Shown here piece by piece: positions 45,201 through 56,851 of a stretch of DNA of 64,000 bases; positions within the stretch are counted from its first letter, which is position 1; each line of letters begins with the position of its first letter. The DNA is from Eustoma russellianum (lineage: Eukaryota > Streptophyta > Magnoliopsida > Gentianales > Gentianaceae). The notes beneath the pieces are model-generated. The model searched no databases. It was not told the origin of the DNA and worked only from the letters and a program-made list of their open reading frames with translations. The position numbers and the translations under genes were made by a program. Location: positions 36,232,041 to 36,296,040 of the forward strand of contig AP025046.1 in the NCBI GenBank assembly GCA_036186865.1. The letters run 5' to 3'.

Positions 45201-48200
45201 TGGCGCCAATGTGCTGACTACACTTAACGTAGTTGAGACTCAAGCATCAGTATCCATTCCTGAGACATCTATTCGAAAAATGCCCTACAAGAGGTAAGTG
45301 TTCCATCTAGTGAATTGAGTACTGAACAGTCTATGCATAACCCTAGTGAAAGACAGGAGCAGGTCCTTCCTCCCAGGAGTACTAGGGGTGTCCCACCAGA
45401 TTGTTACTTACTTGGGCAAGTCTCCCAGGCATCACGATACCTGGTTGTCCGTGGGAGAGCCTTGCTAGCTCTATCATACTAAGAGTGTATTCCTCGAATA
45501 ACACAAGAGGCGAGTAGGAAGGAAGAATGGAAAGCGAAAATGGCTGTTGAAATGAAAACATTGGTAAAAATGAGACATGGAAAAAGTGTGTACTTTCAGA
45601 AGGATAAAACCGATAGGGTGCCGATGTGTGTTTATGATTAAGTACAAAGTTGATAGGACGATTGAGCGGTATAAAGCAAGACTTGAGGCTAAAGGTTATA
45701 CTCAGATTTTTGGGATTGATTACTGAGAGACTTTTTCATCGGTTTCAAAGATTGACACGATCCGGGTATTATTTTATGTGGCTAGAAGTAGAGTCAGGCC
45801 CCAGTATCAGTTTGATGTCAAAAATGCATTTTTATACAGAGAGCTGAAAGATGAAGTTTATATGGAAGCTCCTCCAGGTTTCTCAGAAGGGTTTCGGAAA
45901 GGCAAGGTATGAAAGTTGAAAAGAGCTTCATATGGGTTGAAGTCGAGTCTGCGAGCATGGTTTGGAAGGTTCACAGTAGCAATGAAGCGAAATGGGTATC
46001 AACAGAACAATTCTGATTATACACTCTTCCTTAAAAGGAACGGAGATATGGTAACGTGTCTGATCATATATTTAGATGAAATGATCATCACTGGAGATGA
46101 TATTGAAGAGATCACGCAACTTCGTCAGAGGTTGTTTGCAGAGTTTGAGATGAAAGATTTGAAGACATTATAGTACTTTCTGGGAATAGAAGTTTCTCGT
46201 TCCTGCTGCAGTATCCTGATTTCTCAGAAAATGTACATACTTGATATGTTAGATAAGGTGGGAATGGTGAATTGTAAACCTACTAAGACACCAAAAGTTG
46301 TAAACCATTAAGTTACAAGAAACAGAGGGAGATCCGGTACTGAACCAACAACGGTCTCAAAGACTAGTCGGAAAGCTAATCTACCTTTCTCACACACGGA
46401 CAGATATTGCCTACGCAGTTGGAGTTGCAAGTTAGTTTATGCAAAATCGACAAGAAGAACATATGACAGCTGCCAAGAGAATAGTAAGATACTTAAAAGG
46501 GACGACCGGACGAGGTATCTTGTTTAAGAAACACGTACATCTAAACGTAGAGGTATTCACCAATGCTGATTGAGCAGGAAATTCGAACGACATAAGGTCT
46601 ACCTCATGATACTTTGTCTTTGTTGGAGGAAGTTTAGTCACGTGAAAAAGTAAGAAACAGAAGGTGGTATCCTTGTAAGTCTGGAAGCAAAGTTTAGAGG
46701 GATTGTGAAGGGGATTATAGAAGTGTTGTTTGAAGAAATTCATGAGTGTGGTCACGATTTCTGTACGTCTTCCAGTACGGCTAATGTGTGATGATAAAGC
46801 AGCAATAAGCATATCAGAAAATCTGGTATAGTATGATAGGACCAAGCATATTGAAGTGGATCGACACTTCATCAAAGAAAAAATGAGGAAGGAAGCGTTG
46901 AACTACCATTCGTCAAGTCTGAAGAATTAGTCTAATCAAATCCCCAATCAAATCCCAAAATATTATCTTGTTACTATAGATAAAACTAATGATGTACTAT
47001 TTATAGGTGATGTATATGTTATTGAAAATCAATGAAAAAGAAATATTTTATTCACCAAATATTGTTTTCTATCCAGATATTTTGGTAGCCTTCTTGACCG
47101 CTGTAAAGAAATGAACTATTCCTTATTCTGCATTGGGTGAATTTCTGGGTTCAAAGGAGAAGCTTTCCGCATTGACATCTTTAAGACATTAGAGCACATT
47201 ATGTGTGAACAACTTTTTTTCATCTTTGCTTTAAAAAAAATCATAAAATTTAGTGTGGATTTGTTATTCGAATAGTAACATATTTCTTATGCATTTATTC
47301 GGGTTGGAAGAAGGGATATTTTGAACACACCTTTCCAGTTTGATGCAGATTCTTAAATAAGTTAGAATCTAGTTGGATGTAATCTCCTGAATAAGCAAGA
47401 AAATAAAAGCTGTGTTTCAGGTGGAAGTGAAATGAATTGTTTCTGCTAGATTCAGTGTCTTAGGTTTGCTTTCTTTTTTTTGCTTTTATGCTTCTATGGT
47501 TGCTAATGTAACCCTAGAATTATTTAAGTACAACACTTAATTGAGCCTCAGATATCAAACCACTGAGTGCAACTAATAGTGATTATCCTTCTATTTTGGA
47601 GCACGCCTTTCTTTCTATTTACTTGTTTGTCTGCATTTTGCTCTCTTCTTGTTGGATTTTTGAGCACACCATTGTGTTCGAGTGGATCTTAGAGCGCGAT
47701 AAATTTTTCGGAGGTTCTTATGTTTCAAGATGGAACTTGATCCCAAAATGTCCTTTTGGCTATAGTTATGTTACAATAGTGTTTTCCTGCCTGAAGAAAT
47801 TGAAGGGGAAGTTTCCTTCCAGTTGCATTAAACTAATTTCGAATTTTCTTGATTCTCCTTCATATTCACGTAAGAATCCTTATAAATTGGCCTATTGTTA
47901 TATCCTATAAACTCTGTAAAGGGAAAGTGGACGACAAAGATATTCTAACCTTTTGTGGATTTTTTTTTTGCCGCATGTAGGGGGAATATATCATGAATAT
48001 ATCGTTGGAGCAAGCTCCCATGATCAACAATCAGGATGAACTGAACAAAAAAGGCAAAGCCATTGAATCAGAAGAAGGCCATGTAAGTGCCCTTGCCGGC
48101 TATTTATTGGTATAACTCATTATAATGTGTGTTTGTGTGTATATGTATGTATATCTATATCGATACGAAAATATAGGTTTTATTCTTTTCTTGCAATTGA

Positions 48201-51200
48201 TTACTAACCAGTAAGATACATAGGTGTTATAACAAGGTACTGTTACAGTTGACCATTAAGTAGCAAGTTATACAGAAATAGGAGAAATTGACTTTTAAAG
48301 GAAGTGTTAATGTGTTTAACAGTGGAGGTTCACCCCTATTTGCAGATGGAGGAGAAAATAGATCTATCTGCGACGCAAGCTGCCATGATGCCCAATCTGA
48401 ATAACCTCAACGTAAACGAGCCACCAACAGTATCAGAAGCTATCAATGTCAGTACTATTATTCAGACCCACATACACGCACACACATATATGTATATATA
48501 CATAAATATATGCCTATGTATATTTGATCCGGTGTCCTCTGAAATGAACTAATAAATTCTTCAAGCCAATCGACTTGCCGTGATATTTTCCAGGTCAACT
48601 TAAAACATGACGCTGGTCTTCAATGTGTCCAACGAGTTATCTATGACGCACTACCAGTTTCATCTGTAATCCCTGAGGATTACAATTACGAAAAGTACGG
48701 AGATCCCCAGGTAAGAACATTTTATTATTTTAGCAAAGGTGAGCCTTTCAAGAAATTAGTGCCCCTAAAGTTATTTCAAGTAGAAAGCATTAGAAAAGTT
48801 TAAACAAATTCACACATATTTTGGACAAAGACACGAAAGAGAACTCCTAAGAACTCGAACGATCTAGGAGGGCCTCAGGAATTGCGTAGAAAAATTGTAA
48901 CTGTGTAGAACATTGCAAGTATGGTTTTTGCTTATACGGATTTTTTTGGCTTATTATTTTTACTTTAATTTTTATTTGCTGTTCTTATAAAAACAGTTAC
49001 CTTCGCTTGTAATTTGATGGGCAAATAATTGACCGTTTTGCACAAATTGTAGCTCTATAATTACGATGTTTATGATCATGAAGTTACATCGGACATAAAG
49101 GCACTTACAAAATCAGATAGACAGCAGAACTGGTATATGGAGACAAGACCACGCAAATCCGGTATCTTAGATAAGGTGACTTCATTTAGGTCTCCCCATT
49201 TTTCCTCAGAATTACAGTTGAAAATAATCCATCTTCAGCTTATTATTTTATATAATTTTATTGTGATCACAGTACTATACGCATTTGCCATCTGATATCC
49301 GATGTAGATCTCTTATGGAGGTCTATAACTTCGTTGAATTTGGAAGCAAAAGCATAAAAGAACAACCACATAGTGGGGATAACGAGGAGACAAGAAGTTT
49401 GAACCACCAAAAACCCACCGGAGATAACGAGGAAGGAAGCAGAAACGACGTTCCTACTCAAAGGGTATGTATTTTGATATTCTTTCATAAACATGTGTTT
49501 CAACAGGTAGCATACAGGAAATACAATTTGGTATGAAGACAGGAGATATATTTTACACACATGCACAGAAACACAACACAATCAAACTATTATGTGGTTA
49601 TCAAGAAAGAGGAGAGATCAAGAAGCAAAAAGAAATGAGAGTAATTGACCAAGAATCAGAGAGAATTTCAATTAAAGAAGGAGCAATAATATGAAAACCG
49701 TCAGAATGCTCAGGCTGGCACTGAAGCTTATTTAACGATATTACAAATGCGTGAAAAGACAAAAATGACCCTAACTAATATCTTCCTTCAGTTATTAAGA
49801 GAAGGGCATCACAGTCATTTTTCACGTTTTAATTCTTCCTGCTCTACTCTCTTCTTCTTCCCAGGCTCACTCCTTCGTTCACTTAGCAGTGCACCTCCTC
49901 CGCAAATTGTGCGTGCTCCCTAACTGTTTTCACCTACACTTATCCAACATCATCACGTGGCATCTAGACTTCTCCATTGTCAATAACACATATCAATTGG
50001 ATGGAAGAGATTCACCGCTACAAATATCACTCTTTTCCACTGCAATTCACCTTGCTACTACAATCTGCCTCTTCAACACCCCCCCTCCCTCAAGCTAGGC
50101 TTGGCATAAATATTTTGGATACCAAGTAAAGAGGCAATTTCAGCCATTCTTCTAGTGTCTATAGCCTTAGTGAAAATGTCAGCAAGTTGTAACCCGGTTC
50201 TAATAGGCATCAGCTTCAGCATTCCCTCTTGTACTTTGTCCCTAACCACATGACAATCAATCTCAATGTACTTGGTCCTCTTATGAAACACTGGATTTTC
50301 AGCAATATAAATTGCACTCTTGCAATCACAAAATAGCTCAACTGGTTGATGGGGCATCAGCTTCAGCATTCCCTCTTGTCCTTTGTCCCTAACCACATGA
50401 AAATCAATCTCAATGTACTTGGTCCTCTCATGAAACACTGGATTTTCAGCAATATAGATTGCACTCTTGCAATCACAAAATAGCTCAACTGGTTTATGAT
50501 CAACGGATCCAAGATCTTTCATCAAGTAGAGCAACCATTGTATTTCACAAGTCACCATGGCCATTGATCTATACTCAGCTTCAGCTAAAGATCTGGATAT
50601 TGTACTTTGTTTCTTAGCCTTCTAGGACATAAGAGAATCTCCAAGGAATACACAATATCCTGTTACTGACCTTCTAGTTTCGTTACATCCTCTCCAGTCT
50701 GCATATACAAAGCCTTTTAACTTCAAATCTCCAATTCTAGGGAACACAAATCCCTGGCCAACTGTGCCCTTTATGTATCTAAGAACTCTATGGGTTGCTT
50801 TGAGATGTCACTCAGTTGGACAATCCAAAAATTGACTAAGCTGTTGGACAGCAAACGCAATATCAGGCCTAGTGATGGTCAAATATATAAGCTTGCATAT
50901 CAATCTTCTATAGAGTGATGCATCAGATAATAAGGCTGAATCATTATGTGTCAAGGCTGTATGAGTCTCCATAGGACTCTTGGCTGGTTTAGAGTCCAGG
51001 AAACTAGTCTCCTCGAGAAGCTCCAAGGTGTACTTCCTTTGTCTAACATAGATGCCCCCTACTGCACTGGTCACTTCAATCCCAAGAAAATACTTCAAAC
51101 TACCTAAATCCTTGATTTGGAACTCTGAATGTAGTGCTTGTTTTATGTCATGAATGGCCCCCTCATTGGCACAAGTGACAATGACGCCATCAGCATAAAC

Positions 51201-54200
51201 AACCAGAATGAGCAATGCAGAACCAACAATCTTTGTAAATAAAGTGTAATCACACTTGGACTGCTGAAAATCTTGGGCCAATAAAAACGCAGTAAGAGTG
51301 ACATTCCACTCCCTTTTGGCTTGTTTCAAGCTATAGAGAGACTTGTGCAGCTTACAAACCAAACCAGGTTGAGATACCGCTACTCCAGGGGGAGGTGTCA
51401 TATATATATTTCCTCATGAAGATCACCATGTAGGAAAGCATTATTGACATCCAGTTGATGAATAGGCAAGTTGGTCCTTGCTGCCAAGGCTAGAAGTACT
51501 CTGACCATAGTCTTCTTGGCTACGTGTGAAAATGTATCTTGGTAGTCAATGCCATATTATTGTGTATAGCCCTTTGCAACTAACCTAGCCTTGTACCTCT
51601 CAACAGTTCCATCTGACTTAAATTTGATCTTGTAAACCCACGTACATCCAATAGGTCTCTTGCAAGCTGGTAATGGAACCAGGTCCCAAGTATGATTTGC
51701 TTCCAAGGCTGCCAACTCCTTTGCCATTACCTCCTACCAGTCAGATGAACTTGCTGCCTGTGCATAAGTGTTAGGCTCCATATGTTTGTCATATCAATGA
51801 TGCATATGAAAGAATTTTTTGAATTGAATGAGGACTAATATGACGAGAAGCAACTGATGTAATGTTGCAGTGGTAATCTTGCAGATAAGCAGGTGGCTGT
51901 GTTGAACGCTTTGGACATGCAGGAACAGTGGTAGCCTTTGATGAGGCTGGCATATCAGTGTCATCAGCAGAGATAGGCAAGTCAGCAGTAAGGGTTCCAG
52001 GTAATATGGGAGGCAAAGGTGTGTTTAGTGATATTTCAACAGGATGATGGCTAGTTGAAGAATCAGAAACTGAGGGTGAAGAAGATGGAGTAGAGGAAAT
52101 GGATGGTGAACTTGGCAATGTAGACTCTGGAGTTGGTGTGGTCTGAGGAGTAGATGAAGGTAAGAAGCCTTCAGCAGAAGTACAGGAGAGAAGACATGCA
52201 ATATGCTGGTGGAATGAGTATTGTGAGAGGATAAAGGAACATATGGCGGCAAGTGAAAGAAAAGGTATTTTTATGGAAAACTACATCTCTAGAGATGTAG
52301 ACATCTTTTGTTTCAAGATCCTGAAGCACATACCCTTTTGTTGTGTGAGATACACCAAAAAATAAGCTTCTCCGGGCTCTTGGAGCAAATTTATCTTTGT
52401 GAGGTTGAGTGTTTGCATATGACAGACAGCCAAACACTTTTAGACCTGAATAGGTAGGCATGGTTTTATATAGAAGTTCAAGAGGAGTTTTCTGTTGAAG
52501 GATAAGTGAAGGTGTAATGTTTATAAGAAAAACTGAGTGTTGTACACAAAAGCCCCAGTAAGATGAAGGAAGATTATACTCAAATCGCAATGCCCTTGCA
52601 ACTGTAAGAATATGTTGGTTTTTTCTCTCTACAATGCCATTTTGTTGAGGGGTGTATATGCAATTGGTTTGGTGTGTTATATCATTTGATGCAAAGAAAT
52701 TAGGCATATTAAATTCTTGCCCATTGTCTGTTCTTAGTATTTTAATCTTTGCATCAAATTGTACATTGGCATACTGGCAGAAGCTTTGAACAGTTGATTT
52801 AGCTTCTACCTTGGATTTCAACAAATAAATCCAACAAAATTTAGAGAATTCATCCACAATAGTAAGAAAATACTGATGTTTACACATTGTTGGATATTTG
52901 TACGGTCCCCATATGACTATATAAACAAGAACAAAAGGAATAGAAGATACAAAATGAGAAATACGGAAAGAGAGTCTTTTCTGTTTGGCAAGGGGACATA
53001 ATACACATTGCTTTGTTTCATCAAAATTTACCACACTGGGATGACATTTTTGTATTTCTTTAACTCTTGAAGCTGACATATGGCCAAGTCTGGAGTGCCA
53101 CAGCAAGACATCTGAGGGTTGAACATTTAAAGCTTTGGATGATGGAAGGGGTTGTGGAATAGAGATTGCTGACTCTTTGTATAGTCCATGAAGGTGGTAC
53201 AAACCTTGAGAGACTTTAGCTGAACCAGTCGTCTTCTTGGTCCTGAGATCCTGGATTAAACAAAGATTTGAATGGAAGGAGACTTTAAGTCAGCTTGGTT
53301 AATGATAACATATTAAAGGCAAACGAAGACACATGAAATACACTATCTAGTATCAGATCATCATTGATTTAACTTTGCCAATGTGAGTAACTAATACCAA
53401 TGACTTATCAGGAAGTTGGGCAGATAGTGAATTGATAGGATGCAAAGAATCAAAGAGATGAGAAGAAGAGCACACATGATCCTAGCTCCAGAATCTAAAA
53501 TCTATATGTTTGAATTTTGATAAGCAATGTTACCTGACATCTTAATAGAGTCAGCAGCCATCTGAGCTGGCATTACTGCGTGATGATGAGTGATGGGGTT
53601 GCTTCTTGTCTGCTCAACTTCATTTCTTCTACTCTTATCACTGTGTTGTTGCAAAAGATTCATAAGCTGTGTATATTGCTCTTGAGTGAGGTTGGGTGCC
53701 AACTGAGACACGAGAGAACTAAGTTCAGGATTACTGTGCTCATAGTATTGATAGGAAGCAACTTCCCTTTCATTATCAGACTCTCCACATGAATTACCAT
53801 ATTCACCTGTGATCTAGGCTTGAAGCCCGATGGATACCCATGTTTTTTTATAGTATCTAACAATCGTGTGGCCTGTCATATTACAGTGAGTATAAAAGGG
53901 AGTCCTAATACTGTTCTGACCAAACCTTGGCCGGAACCCTCTACCTGTCATTCTAGGTCCAAATGAGCCCTCAGCAACCAATGAAGGGGGCCTACTCATA
54001 TATGTATTTGACCTAGGCCCTCCATTGACACTCATAACTGCAGAAGGAATATTCATAAAATGATCTTGACTATTAGAGTACAACAACTTCTTCTCAAGCT
54101 TTACTACAATGGCAAAAGCGATTTTCAAGTCTGGCAGGGGACTAGTTAATGAGACTTGAGACTTAACTGTCTTATAATCATCATTAAGTCCCTTAAGAAA

Positions 54201-55979
54201 TGTAATCACGCAATCATCTTCAGTGAACTTACTGATTGAATTACTAAGATTACAAATGCATCTCTTGCAAGTGCAAGCAGGAACAGACTTCAACACAGAC
54301 AACTCCTCCCATATGCCTTTCAATTTAGTGTAGTATTCAGTAACTGTGGCTTGTCCTTGTTTAGTTCCATAAAATTCTTCTTGTAGATCAGATAACCTAA
54401 ATGAATCTACATTTCCATATCTGAATTTCAAGTTATTCCAGATATCCAGAGCATTATCTATCCATACTAAACTATGTGCTATGCTAGCAATCAGAGAGTT
54501 TACTAACCAGGAAGCCACCATATTATTAGCTTTAATCCAATCTTTGTACCTTCTTGCTCCTTCAACTGGTCTTGCGAGACTTCCATCCGCAAAGCCAATT
54601 TTATTCTTGGATTCAAGCGCTCTCTTAATAGACCTACTCCAACCATGTTAGTTGTTCCCGCGCTACTCTCTTCTTACTAGGCTCACTCCTTTGTTCACTT
54701 AGCAGCGCACCTCCTCCGCAAATTGCGCATGCTCCCTAACTGTTTTCACTCTGCACTTATCCAACATCATCACATGGCATCTAGACTTCTCCATCGTCAA
54801 TAACATGTCAATTGGATGGGAGAGATTCACTGCTACACATATCACCCTTTTGACTGCAATTCACCTTGCCACTACAATCTGCCTCTTCAACAGGAGACCA
54901 TAATTCTTACACGGTATTAACATCAGTTAATACTTATCGATACCTGTAGAATTCTTAACAAAACCACACATTGAAAGAAGCATCTCCTCTAACAGATTTA
55001 AGCATTTAGGCATATGTGGAGAAGCCATTGTTTTTGTATTTTTGCTAAATGCTTTATACTTCTGGTAAAAATCTAGGTGGCCAAGAAACAGAGAGGATCC
55101 TCCTTGGTTGAACCAGTGGAGACGGGTTATTATGTGCCCCCATGCGAAAACTCCCAAAGCTGTGCGGGGCACATCTGCCGGAGGCAGCAAGGTGAACCAG
55201 CGAATACGGAAACTAAGAAAGCTGCCAAAAAAGGTAGAACCCTAAACGTCTGCATTATTGTATAGTTTTCTGTGTTTAATCACAAACTTTATCATGGTTG
55301 TTGAACAGATTGTTAATTATTTTAATTATCCATCATTAACTAATAAAAGGATGACCGTTCAAAATAGATAATATGATATAATAAAACAAAATGACTGGCT
55401 GCTTCTTATGAAGTAACAGTTGATTATGGGTAATCTGAAAATAACTTCTTTGTAATTCTAATATATGAGTATGGTTACGTACATCCGACTCATTCATACC
55501 TTGCCATAGGCGGGAGCTCCAATACAATGTGATAATATTGTTGTTTTACCTTCGTAAAGAGGGAAAGAAAATTAAACAATATCCTCTAATTCCAGATATG
55601 TTTCTATTGTTGAATAATTACTAATGAATACAATGATAAGTAGCAATCTACCGAAAATCGTAAAACCACCTCTACAAGAAGAAACTACAGTTCAAATTTC
55701 CTTTTTGTTTTCCGTATTTGTTGAATCCTAGGCTGCCAGATAAATATTTCTGAGTTTATAAATGTACAACATTAAAAGTAGTAGCGGCATACATCAAACT
55801 ACAATAACATTGGAAGGATTAACTGATTTATTTGGTTTCTTTTGTACTGACAAGCAGGAAGGAGAAGAAAGAAGGGAGAAGAAAAAGCAGCTGAAAATGA
55901 AAACATGGGGGAGAGTTCTCCTTCACCTAATGTTGTCCGTATCCATACCCTTATATACGATTTTGTTCCAACCAAGTAG
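42242..55979 (+). CDS. Methyl-CpG-binding-domain-like protein, eight coding exons, intact
   Basis: Coding exons: 42242-42274, 47981-48082, 48346-48447, 48594-48710, 49053-49175, 49273-49464, 55077-55233 and 55858-55979. Each intron is GT-AG and the exons join without a stop to 948 nt (315 aa, TAG at 55977). Residues about 140-185 look like an MBD: W145, RPRKSG (150-155), DKYY (158-161), P165, RCRSLMEV (169-176). The residues matching MeCP2 Arg111, Asp121, Tyr123 and Arg133 are Arg152, Asp158, Tyr160 and Arg171, so methyl-CpG reading is plausible. The C-terminus is basic (KKAAKK, RRRKKG), a likely nuclear signal. Residues 1-118 match nothing I recognise. Introns 2 (5706 bp) and 7 (5612 bp) are enlarged by retrotransposons. 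The family call is from motif memory; the gene structure is seen directly. Confidence 0.75.
43214..43243 (+). other. Perfect 12-bp hairpin inside Copia-5
   Basis: cgtgagagcctc and gaggctctcacg with a gggtct loop. It lies in the gag region of the old element and therefore inside intron 2 of the gene. Confidence 0.8.
44200..44905 (+). pseudogene. Copia-5 integrase remnant
   Basis: Frames hold LWLWHRHLSHPSF (pre-integrase His pair), CETCIRAKSHRTMF, SLVHSDVWGPTN (first Asp), LFIDDLSKMMWVYFLK and, in 44677-44901, MYTPQQNGVAKKKNRIILKM, where the catalytic Glu of the usual VAERKN motif is replaced by Lys. Several frameshifts. It cannot be functional. Confidence 0.85.
45560..46175 (+). pseudogene. 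Copia-5 reverse transcriptase remnant
   Basis: Recognisable segments are YKARLEAKGYTQIFGIDY followed by a stop, YQFDVKNAFLYRELKDEVYM, APPGFSEGF, and in 45916-46173 KRASYGLKSSLRAWFGRF and IIYLDEMIITGDD. The catalytic YVDD has become YLDE. Decay is much heavier than in Copia-1 to Copia-4. Confidence 0.85.
46555..46915 (+). pseudogene. Copia-5 RNase H remnant
   Basis: Wording such as VFTNADXAGNSND and LVTXKSKKQKVVS (X marks stops), then CDDKAAISISENLV and DRTKHIEVDRHFIKEK, can be read across frames before the right LTR. No intact domain remains. Confidence 0.65.
49547..50078 (-). repeat. Copia-3 3' LTR
   Basis: Minus strand begins TGTTGAAGAGGC after a polypurine tract (gagggaggggggg) and ends at AAAATATA, where a CA end is expected, so the terminal base pair appears mutated. 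The outer boundary is set by the GGAGA duplication. Confidence 0.8.
50073..50800 (-). pseudogene. Copia-3 RNase H with internal 49-aa tandem duplication
   Basis: 50564-50073 holds the C-terminal RNase H half. A 147-bp segment (PVELFCDCKSAIYIAENPVF through GMLKLMP) is present twice in tandem, in frame, starting at 50208 and 50355. The copies differ at a few residues (HERT against HKRT; DFHVV against DCHVV). Related elements here have the unit once. The N-terminal half (FVDADWGG-like, 50580-50800) is in another frame with a stop. The duplication would disrupt the fold. Confidence 0.88.
50808..51790 (-). pseudogene. Copia-3 reverse transcriptase, catalytic residue lost
   Basis: 51401-50808 has GLVCKLHKSLYSLKQAKREW, KCDYTLFTKI and LVVYADGVIVTCANEG. 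The second catalytic Asp of YVDD is Gly here, so activity is not expected. PDIAFAVQQLSQFLDCPTE follows. The N-terminal part (51790-51402: KSDGTVERYKARLVAKGYTQ-like, with a stop) is in other frames. Confidence 0.87.
51789..53202 (-). pseudogene. Copia-3 integrase
   Basis: 53202-52171 has LLWHSRLGHMSASRVKEIQ, CVLCPLAKQKRLSF, the core Asp in VYIVIWGPYK (the first catalytic Asp is replaced, IVIWG for MDIWG), KILRTDNGQEFNM and QQNGIVERKNQ. 52118-51789 is the Ser/Pro-rich linker in another frame. The loss of the first catalytic Asp is another sign that it is dead. Confidence 0.87.
53230..54640 (-). pseudogene. Copia-3 Gag and protease, N-terminus deleted
   Basis: 54521-53814 starts VASWLVNSLIASIAHSLVW and continues with DLQEEFYGTKQGQATVTEYY and CKRCICN. 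A zinc knuckle is readable near 53860-53900 with the second Cys and spacing altered (THCNMTGHTIVRY). 53711-53502 is the linker (LTQEQYTQLMNLLQQH). The protease region 53500-53230 is broken and no DSG frame survives clearly. The first roughly 90 codons, present in Copia-2 and Copia-4, are missing at the 54656 junction. Confidence 0.83.
54656..54892 (-). repeat. Copia-3 5' LTR, truncated
   Basis: About 237 bp matching the right part of 49547-50078 (from tactctcttct... to gcctcttcaaca). The internal-side half is gone. Confidence 0.85.
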
Positions 55980-56321
55980 GGCTCAAAGAATTCTGAAAGA
56001 CCAAAGAAGTTCTGGTCTTTTTTTTATTTAATGTATATATTTTATGGACGACTAAAGAGAAATTTCATAGAGGCTGATTTGCGATTTTCACAGGACCGGG
56101 ATTTGTCATCATTTCTATGTTTATCTGTATGTGTGTAACTTTTAACGATAAGATTATCTGAATTCTCAATCATATGTAATTTATGTTAAGGTCATGTCTT
56201 CTTTTCTTTATTCACTATCAATTGTCAGTCTAGGGTTTTGTCCATTGAACAGAAGGATTCTTTCTAAGCTTGCCACGCTGGTCTGACCAGATACTTTGGA
56301 GTGATTCTGACCAATTACCTC
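55980..56321 (+). other. 3' flank of the MBD-like gene
   Basis: This presumably includes the 3' UTR: T-rich ttttttttatttaatgtatat (56017-56037) follows the stop codon. No standard aataaa signal is clear. The stretch ends at the edge of Copia-4. Confidence 0.45.
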
Positions 56322-56838
56322 CAATTCAAGCTAATGTAGCTTGAAATCTGATCAATTCATTTGATTAAGCAAGAAGCATTCAAGAAGAATTCATAAGAAA
56401 CAATAATCAGAAATTGGAATGATTAGAATTGAGAGAAAAAGGGAGACTTGATCCAAAAATTGATTCAAGAAAAAATCAAGAAACTAAACAGCACCGGTTG
56501 CATTGCTGCTTAAGAAGAAGGAAAACATAATGTTGAAATGACTAAAAGATCCCTCATTTACATCTGCATACATTAATACACATAAGGCTAAAATGGTCAT
56601 TTCCCTTATTTAAACAACTACGCGCGCGTTCCTTCTTCTTCTTCCCAGGCTTCATCCTCGCTGCAACGTTACTCCCTTCGATTCTTGCGGGTCCACCTAT
56701 CAACCGTCACTTTTGCCCAGCACCAACTCACCCACATGACACCTAGACCTCTTAATCTCTTATTGGTCCTCTGTTCTCAGCAGATTAAATTTGATCCGCT
56801 CCTGATCAATGTGTTGTGTATCAACACATGCTTTAACA
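56322..56838 (-). repeat. Copia-4 3' LTR
   Basis: The minus strand begins TGTTAAAGCATGTG and matches 61452-61967 closely from caagctaatgtagcttg on. The outer end is imperfect. Confidence 0.85.
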
Positions 56839-56851
56839 CCCGTCCTCAAGC

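Larger units (their letters stand above)
42802..47075 (+). mobile_element. Copia-5: ancient copia element with ~130-bp LTRs in intron 2
   Basis: Direct repeats 42802-42931 and 46945-47075 (caatcaaatcc ... ttttctatc) flank a plus-strand copia body. A diverged primer-binding site tagtatcagaac (42932-42943) follows the left repeat. Order inside: gag trace near 43240-43400, integrase 44200-44900, RT 45560-46170, RNase H about 46550-46900, all full of stops. No target duplication is recognisable. LTRs of 130 bp are unusually short for a copia element. Confidence 0.8.
49547..54892 (-). mobile_element. Copia-3: copia element in intron 7, 5' end deleted
   Basis: 3' LTR 49547-50078 (532 bp); truncated 5' LTR about 54656-54892. 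The flanks share GGAGA (49542-49546 and 54893-54897), a 5-bp target duplication. About 290 bp of 5' LTR, the primer-binding site and the first part of gag are missing at a junction near 54656. The insertion is antisense to the host gene. Without it and one GGAGA copy, intron 7 would be 261 bp, similar to its neighbours. Confidence 0.88.

Noticed and set aside
47596..47910. 104-codon plus-strand ORF in intron 2 as an extra exon
   Set aside because: It has no flanking splice pair compatible with the joined frame and no recognisable domain; exon 2 joins in frame directly to 47981.
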